This document shows positions 23,682 through 32,526 of a stretch of 33,605 nt of DNA, piece by piece. Numbering within the stretch: position 1 is the stretch's first letter; every line of letters begins with the position of its first letter. The notes below the pieces were generated by a model. The model did no database searches. It saw only the letters and a program-made list of their open reading frames with translations, and was not told the DNA's origin. This DNA is from DASQLQ01 sp035629935 (GTDB taxonomy: Bacteria; Actinomycetota; CADDZG01; WHSQ01): positions 1 to 33,605 of the forward strand of contig DASQLQ010000023.1 in assembly GCA_035629935.1 (NCBI GenBank), written 5' to 3'. A program made the translations under genes and the position numbers.

Positions 23682-24425
23682 TTAAGTGGGCTTCACACCT
23701 ACGAAGATGTCTAAACCAGTTTCACCTTCGACGCCCTCGCGGCGCTCTGCGCGGAAGCCAACGTCCTCGATCAGCCGCAACCAGGTCGCCCGGGGAAATA
23801 GGCCGCAGATGTGACGATCGTGTGCGACCCGCACCTCACCATCGCCCTCTTTCAGCAGGTAGGCGTAGTCGGTCACGTACGTCTCGTCGTGCGGATCGGG
23901 ATCCCACGACCATTCCAGATAACGCATGCTCCGGCCGATGCCGTCGTTACCACCGTGCTCCGTCTGAGCAACCTCAGTCTCCTTGACGTTGTCCGGAGCA
24001 AAGACCGCCGCCCCGCCCGGCTTGCAGTGATCGAAAGCAGTTGCGATCGCCGACCTCAGATCGTCCTCGATGATCATGTAAACGATCGCGTCGTGAATGA
24101 AGACTCCATCGAACTGTCTGCCTAGATCGAGTGTTCGCATGTCGCCTTGGACGTGCTCGAGGTCGGGGTTGAGCGTTTTGCTGAGCTCGAGCATGTCTGG
24201 GGAAAGGTCCACGAGTGTGAGCTCGAAATGAGCCTTCATGTGAGATGCGTTGTTGCCTCCCCCACTGCCGAGCTCGAGAACCGTCCTTACGGGGATCTCC
24301 GCCGATTCGTTGAGCAGGCGTCCGTAGACCTGGGCCTCGACCTCATAGTCCGCGGGGCTGGTCAGCAGGTGGAACCACTCGGCAAACTCGCCGTACATGC
24401 TCGGGGGGCCGGGAAACGATGTCAT
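23682..24425 (-). CDS. Class I SAM-dependent methyltransferase
   Basis: A 247-residue methyltransferase. SAM motif I is 'VLELGSGGGNNA' at about 49-60, the acidic end of strand 2 is in 'LTLVDLSPDML', motif II region 'GDMRTLDLGRQFDGVFIHDAIVY', and 'CKPGGAAVFAP' is the typical post-II turn. The C-terminal part ('HICGLFPRATWLRLIEDVGF') is a common small-molecule methyltransferase ending. It is the first gene of the five-gene minus-strand run with VOC, MBL, M20 and GNAT genes. No strong ribosome binding site is seen before ATG 24425-24423. The substrate is unknown. Confidence 0.9.
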   Translation of the reverse strand: MTSFPGPPSMYGEFAEWFHLLTSPADYEVEAQVYGRLLNESAEIPVRTVLELGSGGGNNASHMKAHFELTLVDLSPDMLELSKTLNPDLEHVQGDMRTLDLGRQFDGVFIHDAIVYMIIEDDLRSAIATAFDHCKPGGAAVFAPDNVKETEVAQTEHGGNDGIGRSMRYLEWSWDPDPHDETYVTDYAYLLKEGDGEVRVAHDRHICGLFPRATWLRLIEDVGFRAERREGVEGETGLDIFVGVKPT

Positions 24426-24449
24426 CCGGCAAGGGTAGGTGAGACGCGG

Positions 24450-24477
24450 ATCGGCCGGGCGCTAAGGCCCGGCCGAT
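24450..24477 (-). terminator. Hairpin terminator after the small secreted protein
   Basis: A perfect 11-bp inverted repeat (arm ATCGGCCGGGC, 6-base loop) lies 23 bases after the stop of the upstream minus-strand gene and before the methyltransferase gene. There is no U-tract. It insulates the secreted-protein gene from the five-gene run. Confidence 0.7.
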
Positions 24478-24500
24478 GAGAATGCTTATGTAGAGACGGA

Positions 24501-24998
24501 TTACTTGACGCCGGCTCCTGCCGCGTAGGAGAAGTCTGCGTTCTGGCCGGCCTTCATGCACACGATCGCCATGTTCATGCCGGGAGGAACTTTCCCAGCC
24601 TCGCCCTCGGTGTTGCGCTCCTCGAAGCCAACGGTTGCGGGCGCATAGGCCGGGTCGGTGGCCTGGTCGGCAGTACCGAACCCGTCGTAGAAGGTGATGT
24701 CGATGTCCACACCGGGCGTAACCGGGGCGAGCTTGAACTTCTTGTTCGCCGTCTTGGTGTCGATCTCGAAGTGGAACCCGACGACGCCATTGATCTGCAT
24801 CTGTGAAGCGACGGCCAAGCGGCGGTGGACGCCCGAATAGCAGCCGTTGGGGTTGTCGGTTGCGTCCGCAGGCGGTGCCTGCATCGCGATGTGACCCTCG
24901 ACGTGCTGATGTGCACCCTTCTTACCGGCCACAGCGGCCCCCGGGATGATCGCGGCGGCTACGAGTCCAACTGCAACTAGCGAGATGATCTTCTTCAT
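24501..24998 (-). CDS. Small secreted protein of unknown function
   Basis: A 165-residue exported protein that I cannot assign to a family. A clear Sec signal peptide has a cleavage site after residue 24 (AVA|GKK). Directly after it comes a His-rich stretch with H30, H32 and H36 ('AHQHVEGHIAM'), a possible metal site at the mature N-terminus. Two cysteines, C53 ('NGCYSG') and one near 147 ('IVCMKAG'), could form a disulfide. The rest has the alternating pattern of a beta sandwich. Start ATG 24998-24996 follows GGGGGAAG, a strong site. It is transcribed alone, with its own terminator. Confidence 0.82.
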   Translation of the reverse strand: MKKIISLVAVGLVAAAIIPGAAVAGKKGAHQHVEGHIAMQAPPADATDNPNGCYSGVHRRLAVASQMQINGVVGFHFEIDTKTANKKFKLAPVTPGVDIDITFYDGFGTADQATDPAYAPATVGFEERNTEGEAGKVPPGMNMAIVCMKAGQNADFSYAAGAGVK

Positions 24999-25111
24999 TG
25001 CTTCCCCCTATTGAGAAGTGTCGTTACTCGGGGGGTTCTGCGCGAGCACGGTCTTCCCTGCTACTCCCTCCCTGTTCAGGGGTGAATTCGCGTAGCAAAC
25101 CGGGCAAAATG

Positions 25112-25135
25112 GGACAAGACGCGGCCTATTTGTCC
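25112..25135. promoter_or_regulatory. Inverted repeat upstream of the UvrA-like gene
   Basis: GGACAA and TTGTCC are 6-bp arms 12 bp apart. The right arm coincides with the proposed -35 box, so this could be an operator. No regulator gene is adjacent. Confidence 0.4.
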
Positions 25136-25157
25136 GTCCCTTGCCCGCACCTATCAT
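25130..25157 (+). promoter_or_regulatory. Candidate promoter of the UvrA-like gene
   Basis: TTGTCC (-35, 25130-25135) and TATCAT (-10, 25152-25157) are separated by 16 bp. The -10 ends 9 bases before the ATG at 25167, and no ribosome binding site is present, so the mRNA would be nearly leaderless. Confidence 0.5.
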
Positions 25158-25166
25158 TGCCGCAGC

Positions 25167-27531
<2,365 letters not shown>

Positions 27532-27554
<23 letters not shown>

Positions 27555-27960
27555 ACCGAGTAGGCAAGACCTACTCCCTCTCACCGGCATCCTCGAGACC
27601 GTTCTCTACTGCAACACCGAGAACGAAGAGGCCACCCGGCTTTTCTACGAGGACGTCTTGGGCCTTCGACGCGTTAGCAAGTGGACGTACAGGCTCGGCC
27701 CCCACCTCTTCCTTCTGTTCAACAGTGAGGAAACGCTGACGCAGTCGTGGCCTCCCCCACATGGAGCATCCGGAAGCGGGCACATCTGTTTCACGGTTGC
27801 ACAGGAAGGTTACGAACGCTGGAAGGAACACCTTGGAGAACGTGACGTCGAAGTGATCGAGGAGATCGATTGGAGCCGGGGTGTGCTCTCGTTCTACTTC
27901 ACGGACCCCGCGGGGAACATGCTGGAGATAGCCAACGGCGACATGTGGCCGGAGTTCTAG
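27532..27960 (+). CDS. VOC-superfamily protein
   Basis: A 142-residue protein of the glyoxalase/bleomycin-resistance fold. 'ILETVLYCNTENEEATRLFYEDVLGL' opens the first unit, 'GSGHICFTVAQEGYERWKEHL' the second, and 'GVLSFYFTDPAGNMLEIANG' ends with the usual Glu metal ligand; a His is present in 'GHICF'. No ATG or GTG is available near the domain start: the only in-frame start is TTG 27532, which overlaps the end of the UvrA-like gene by 23 bp, so it is coupled to that gene. A role in drug binding or aldehyde detoxification is possible. Confidence 0.82.
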
Positions 27961-27981
27961 CAAGGCGACAACGATCCATTC

Positions 27982-29055
27982 TCAAGCGGTGACCGGGATC
28001 CCAAGGAATCGGCCGTAGCGCCCGACCTCTGCCTCGAGCGCCGCCTGTTCCTTCGGTTTGAGAGGGCGGTAGAAAGTGGTCTCGATCTCGACCGAATCCC
28101 TCCCTCGTCTGGGCCTCCAATGGCCGATCATCTGACCATCGAGCAGGATCGGGTGCATCAGGGAATTCACCGAAGGGACCTGCCTGGACCCGATCTCGGC
28201 TTGGAGCACCGACCGGCTCTCGCTGTAGCCCATAACCGTCTCGTCGTAGACCTGGACGAGGTTCACCCGCGTGGTGGTTCGCTTCGCAGGTCGCGGCCCG
28301 GGTCCCGACCAGTAGGTCAACTCGTCGATGACCTCCCGTTCGAGCTCTGGACCCACCATTTCGAGCCCCCGTTTGGCATCAGCGACGGTCATGCTGGCCC
28401 ATTGCACGAAGTCCTTGAGCGTTGCGGGGCCGCGACTAGTGAAGTACCGGCGGGTCAACTCGGCCAACGCTTCATCCGGATCGGGAGTGGGCCCCTTCGG
28501 AACCCGTTCGTCGAAGCGCGCATAGGTATGTTGCTTCCCGCGCCGCGGTCCGCTGGTGACGACAGAATCGAGCTCGGCGCGCATCACGATGTAGGCGAGG
28601 CGCTGCCCGTCCGAATCGATGCCCACCCGCTCCAACTCAACTGCTATCTCCTTCCGAGTGAGATGCCGGCCTTTCAAGGCTTTGGCGATGACGGAGTTGG
28701 TCATCTCGAAGACCTTGTCATCCAGTCCCAGGTTCCGGTACTGGTAAGCGTTCCGAGCCTGCACTCGCGCCCCGTTGGCGGTCAGCATCCACGGTAGGTC
28801 GGCCGGCAGCACGAAGTGCCAGGTTGGTCGAAGGATGTGGGTGCGCAGGATCAACCCATCATCGAATGCACCGTCCACGGCCGCATCGTCAACGCCGCCG
28901 GCGCGTTGGCCCACGGACCATCTGGCGAATGCGAATTCTTGGGCCTGAAGGGCGCCAAGCCAGCCGACAACCTCTTCCGGTGATGCAAGCCCCGGCCCCC
29001 ATAGATGCTGGATCTCCATCCGCCGACGAGCGATGGCACGGCTCTTCGCAGTCAC
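27982..29055 (-). CDS. AlkZ-type winged-helix DNA glycosylase (HTH_42 family)
   Basis: A 357-residue protein of the winged-helix HTH_42 family (COG3214), which includes AlkZ, the azinomycin self-resistance glycosylase that unhooks DNA interstrand crosslinks, and E. coli YcaQ. The opening 'ARRRMEIQHLW' is followed by 'LGALQAQEFAFARWSVGQR'. With GTG 29055 as start, the catalytic-type Gln pair falls at Q37 and Q39, the positions reported for Streptomyces AlkZ (Q-x-Q; YcaQ has Q-x-D). 'LRTHILRPTWHFV' and 'YDETVMGYSESRS' are further family stretches. The longer upstream frame would run into the divergent lipoprotein gene. It probably removes bulky or crosslinked N-alkyl purines. Confidence 0.88.
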   Translation of the reverse strand: MTAKSRAIARRRMEIQHLWGPGLASPEEVVGWLGALQAQEFAFARWSVGQRAGGVDDAAVDGAFDDGLILRTHILRPTWHFVLPADLPWMLTANGARVQARNAYQYRNLGLDDKVFEMTNSVIAKALKGRHLTRKEIAVELERVGIDSDGQRLAYIVMRAELDSVVTSGPRRGKQHTYARFDERVPKGPTPDPDEALAELTRRYFTSRGPATLKDFVQWASMTVADAKRGLEMVGPELEREVIDELTYWSGPGPRPAKRTTTRVNLVQVYDETVMGYSESRSVLQAEIGSRQVPSVNSLMHPILLDGQMIGHWRPRRGRDSVEIETTFYRPLKPKEQAALEAEVGRYGRFLGIPVTA

Positions 29056-29096
29056 CGAGCAACAGTAGTCGTACGGGCTCAGGACGAGCCAACCGC

Positions 29097-29102
29097 TATC
29101 TT
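29097..29102 (+). promoter_or_regulatory. Candidate -10 box of a leaderless lipoprotein mRNA
   Basis: TATCTT ends 6 bases before the ATG at 29109, and there is no ribosome binding site. Transcription would begin at the start codon. No clear -35 is visible. Confidence 0.4.
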
Positions 29103-29108
29103 CTGAAC

Positions 29109-29726
29109 ATGCGCTCACGCGGCATAACTGCGACCGTCCTTGTCTCGACCGTGGGGATCTGTGCATCGTTTCTCGTTGCTTGTGAAAACGAGCCAGGCCC
29201 GCTACCGCAGCCCAGCGCAGAACCGTCGGTAACTTCCACCCCCTCCTCCTCCGATGAAGAGGCTGAAGGTTTGCGCGCGAACGATCCCCTACGGATGGAA
29301 GGGATCGGCGCAGTAACCGTCGGGATGTCGGTCGAAGAGGTTCAGGACGTGACGGGCGAGAAGATCCGCGTATTCAGCGACTTCACACCACGGTGCCGCA
29401 TCTCGCAACCGCGTGACGGCACACCGCGGGGTCTCTTTCTCATGCTGAGCCGTGGACGGGTCGTGAGGATCGATGTCGATCCCCCCTCGAAGATCCAAAC
29501 CGTGTCTGGGATCGGGATCGGGGACACCCAGGACAAGGTCCTGCGCGTCTACGGGGACGAGATCCGGGTCGAAGCACACCCCTACCTGATGGATCGTGGG
29601 AACTATCTGGTCCATCAGGCCGACGAGGAAGATCTACTGCTGATCTTCGAAACGGATAGGGGGAAGGTCACCTCGTTCCGCTCCGGTTACGCCGAACAGG
29701 TTCGATACATCGAAGGCTGTGCATGA
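29109..29726 (+). CDS. Lipoprotein with two SmpA/BLIP-like repeats
   Basis: A 205-residue predicted lipoprotein: signal peptide and lipobox LVAC with Cys25, then a Pro/Ser/Glu-rich tether to about residue 58. Two related units follow: 'MEGIGAVTVGMSVEEVQDVTGE' and 'VSGIGIGDTQDKVLRVYGDE'. This Gly-x-Gly-hydrophobic-Gly-Met/Asp pattern with a short helix recalls the SmpA/OmlA and beta-lactamase-inhibitor (BLIP) fold, a protein-interaction module. A Cys in the first unit and one at the C-terminus (GCA) could pair. Its last 8 bases overlap the start of the AAA+ gene, so the two are translated together. Its function and partner are unknown. Confidence 0.82.
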   Translation: MRSRGITATVLVSTVGICASFLVACENEPGPLPQPSAEPSVTSTPSSSDEEAEGLRANDPLRMEGIGAVTVGMSVEEVQDVTGEKIRVFSDFTPRCRISQPRDGTPRGLFLMLSRGRVVRIDVDPPSKIQTVSGIGIGDTQDKVLRVYGDEIRVEAHPYLMDRGNYLVHQADEEDLLLIFETDRGKVTSFRSGYAEQVRYIEGCA

Positions 29727-32466
29727 ATCGTCATACGGTTTGGCTGTGATCAAGCTCGATCTTCCCGACGAATTGGTCTTGGCTTTCGCCGAGGAACCCG
29801 TGCTCGATATGTACGCGTTCGGTCCGTGGAGGATCCCCGACGGCTTCGTGGACACCCTGCGCGACCGAGCCGCGAAGGCTGCATCCGATCCACGGGTCAC
29901 GGACTGGACCGCCGAGGGCAGCGAGTGGTACCGACGGCCATCAAACGGTGTGGGCGAAACTCTGGACCTGATGTTCGGGTTCCTGCTCGGTGCCTGCGCG
30001 ATCCGCTCGGGCTTCTGGGGCGACATGGTTCTGGGGATCACGGATCAGTTCCTCGTGAACCCCCCGGCGCAGCGGAAACCTTCATGGGACACCTTCCGGA
30101 GCCAAGACGGGATGTGGAGACCGCCCGGGTGGTTGTTGCCGGCAACCGCGGGCCAGGATCCGAACCGTCGAGAGACCGCTTTCGCCGTGCTGCGTTCGAT
30201 CGTCGACGTCTTCGCCGGACTCGAGCCGATCGAAGCGCGCCGGGTTGCACTTGCGCGTCTGATCGACCAACGCGCAAATGATCCAACGAAACATGAGTGG
30301 GATCGAACCGCGGCCCACGACACCATGCCCGATGAGTGGGCAGCGTCGGCCGATCCCGAGACCCTGGCCGCACTGCCGGAGCTCAGCGGACCGACTGGAT
30401 ACCTGACCTGGGTGTACGACGGACTCAACGCCGTGCATCACCACCTCCTCGGGATCATCGACGACGGCGATGGTTTGACCACCGCGATCGTCAACCTGAT
30501 GCTCGCCGGTGGTGTCGCGCAGGTTCCGACCGAGCTGGCGATCGTTGCAGGCGACGCGCAGTTCGCGGAGATCGAGAAGTTGTATGGGCAACGCAAGACC
30601 GGTTTCGTGCCCGAGAGGTGGAGGGACACGACCGCTCGCTGGTTGGTGCGCGCCACGATCCAGGGAGAGCTCGCAGCGTGTCGCGCATGGCTGGACATGG
30701 CGATGCGTTTCACCGGCGTCGCTCGTGGCTTGCCCGGCCGGGCGATGTTGCCGCAGACCACCGTCTGGGTTCCGGTCGTGACGTTCGAAAGAGGCGTACG
30801 CGCTCTACTCGCCACCCGTCCGTTGGTCAATCCTCTTGGCGATCGCTTCAAATCGACCCGTAAGACGAAAGACGAACCCGCTCCGAAGCACTCTCTAGAT
30901 GTAGGTGTTATCGGTCAGCCGGAGCTCGAGCAGGCTTTGCGCGACGCGGCCTCCTCCACTGGACCGATCCGGATGTTGATCGCCGGGCCGTCGGGAGCCG
31001 GCAAGGGAACCGCCATCGAGACCTTGGCGGGGGTTCTGCAGACGCGGGGCTTGACCCAAGAACCTCTGTGGGTCACCGCCGCAATGTTGGTCGACAGAAC
31101 GGTGGCCGACGCTATCTGGGTGTTGAGGAACGAGATCGCCCGTTGCGACGGGGTGGGGCTGATGGTGCTTCAAGGCATGGACGAGTTGCTCACCACCGGC
31201 GAAGCGGCTGAAGAAGTTGGAGTCGAGCTTCATCGATTCCTCGACTCGAGGCCGAACCTCCATGTGGTCGCTTTATGCGATCCCGGCGGCGAGACCGATG
31301 TGTTCGCAGCCAATCCGATCTTGGCTCGGGCGTTTCGCGTCGTCCGTATCGGGGACTTCGACCAAGGCGCACTCGCAGAACTGTTCAGGCGCAAAGTGCA
31401 GCGGTTGGGAGCTCAGGTGGACGATGCAACCGTGACCGCGGCCGCTACGGCACTAGCCGAGACCAGGCCCTTTCGAAACCTGCGTAACGGTCACCTGGTG
31501 AGCGCCTTCTCGACCGACGCAGTTACCCGGGCGCGCGGTCGCGGGGTTCGGGATCCGATCACCGTCACGGTCGAGGACCTGCCGAAGGACATAACCGGGG
31601 CACCGACCACCGGTGGCGACCCGATCGCCGAGCTCGACCAACTCGTTGGATTGGAATCCGTTAAGCACGAAGTGCGGTTACTCGCGGCGGAGGCGGGGGC
31701 CGAGGATGCTCGCCGGAAGGCGGGAATGAGCGTTGCCCCACCAACTCGACACCTGGCATTCACGGGCAATCCCGGGACAGCGAAGACGACCGTGGCTCGA
31801 CTACTGGCACGGATCTATAACTCACTAGACCTGCTAACCGGCGGGCACCTCGTCGAGGTTTCGCGCGTTGATCTCGTCGGGCGCTACATCGGCCAGACTG
31901 CACCTCTCGTTCGAGCAGCCGTGGAACGAGCATTGGGTGGGGTGCTCTTCATCGATGAGGCCTATGCCCTTGCACAAAGCGATTCGGATCGTGATTACGG
32001 GCACGAAGCCATCGCGACTCTCGTGAAACTCATGGAGGACCATCGCGACGACCTGGTGGTCATCGTTGCCGGCTACGAAGCAGACATGGATCGGTTCCTG
32101 GATTCCAACCCGGGCCTCTCCTCTCGGTTTGGCCGCCGCTTGCGATTCCCCGACTACTCAGATGACGAGCTGCGAGCGATCTTCGTATCGATGGCCACGC
32201 AAACGGGTGTCGTGCTCGATGAAGGCATCGAAGAGCGACTCGCCGGGTTGTTGTCCGGCACACCTAGGGGGCCGCGCTTCGGCAACGCCCGGTTCGTGCG
32301 CACGGTCTTCGAGAGGGCGATGGGTCGCCAGGCTCTGCGAGTCACGTCGGCCGGTAGGTCCGCCGATCCCGAGTCCTTCCGTCTTCTCCTCCCGGAGGAT
32401 CTGCCCGAGGTCGAACCTCAACGGGGTGATGACGCACCCAGCCCTTCGCCCGGGCACTACCTATAG
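29719..32466 (+). CDS. Large protein with two CbbX/SpoVK-like AAA+ modules and an unknown N-terminal domain
   Basis: A 915-residue cytoplasmic ATPase. Residues 1 to about 390 are not recognised; they look largely helical and Trp-rich. AAA+ module 1 starts near 400: Walker A GPSGAGKGT near 423, 'LMVLQGMDEL' as Walker B, and 'NPILARAFRVVRIGDF' where the Arg finger should be; the finger position seems to be Ala, so it may be degenerate. Module 2 is canonical CbbX/SpoVK: Walker A GNPGTAKTT near 682, pore loop 'LVGRYIGQTAP', Walker B 'VLFIDEAYAL', sensor 1 'VVIVAGYEADM', Arg finger 'NPGLSSRFGRRL' and sensor 2 'RFGNARFVRTVFERAM'. Relatives remodel protein complexes (CbbX on Rubisco, EccA in type VII secretion). 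The start GTG 29719 overlaps the lipoprotein gene; GTG 29746 is possible. Confidence 0.88.
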   Translation: MHESSYGLAVIKLDLPDELVLAFAEEPVLDMYAFGPWRIPDGFVDTLRDRAAKAASDPRVTDWTAEGSEWYRRPSNGVGETLDLMFGFLLGACAIRSGFWGDMVLGITDQFLVNPPAQRKPSWDTFRSQDGMWRPPGWLLPATAGQDPNRRETAFAVLRSIVDVFAGLEPIEARRVALARLIDQRANDPTKHEWDRTAAHDTMPDEWAASADPETLAALPELSGPTGYLTWVYDGLNAVHHHLLGIIDDGDGLTTAIVNLMLAGGVAQVPTELAIVAGDAQFAEIEKLYGQRKTGFVPERWRDTTARWLVRATIQGELAACRAWLDMAMRFTGVARGLPGRAMLPQTTVWVPVVTFERGVRALLATRPLVNPLGDRFKSTRKTKDEPAPKHSLDVGVIGQPELEQALRDAASSTGPIRMLIAGPSGAGKGTAIETLAGVLQTRGLTQEPLWVTAAMLVDRTVADAIWVLRNEIARCDGVGLMVLQGMDELLTTGEAAEEVGVELHRFLDSRPNLHVVALCDPGGETDVFAANPILARAFRVVRIGDFDQGALAELFRRKVQRLGAQVDDATVTAAATALAETRPFRNLRNGHLVSAFSTDAVTRARGRGVRDPITVTVEDLPKDITGAPTTGGDPIAELDQLVGLESVKHEVRLLAAEAGAEDARRKAGMSVAPPTRHLAFTGNPGTAKTTVARLLARIYNSLDLLTGGHLVEVSRVDLVGRYIGQTAPLVRAAVERALGGVLFIDEAYALAQSDSDRDYGHEAIATLVKLMEDHRDDLVVIVAGYEADMDRFLDSNPGLSSRFGRRLRFPDYSDDELRAIFVSMATQTGVVLDEGIEERLAGLLSGTPRGPRFGNARFVRTVFERAMGRQALRVTSAGRSADPESFRLLLPEDLPEVEPQRGDDAPSPSPGHYL

Positions 32467-32526
32467 TCCCCGGTAGGTTTCCCAGCAGATTCGCGAAGGG
32501 AATCGTGCGAAGAAAGCGAGGCTTCT

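Noticed and set aside
31600..32466. CbbX Rubisco activase linked to CO2 released by formate dehydrogenase
   Set aside because: The module is CbbX-like, but the protein is three times too long and no Rubisco genes are in the window; the FDH neighbour is separated by 60 bp and has its own ribosome binding site.
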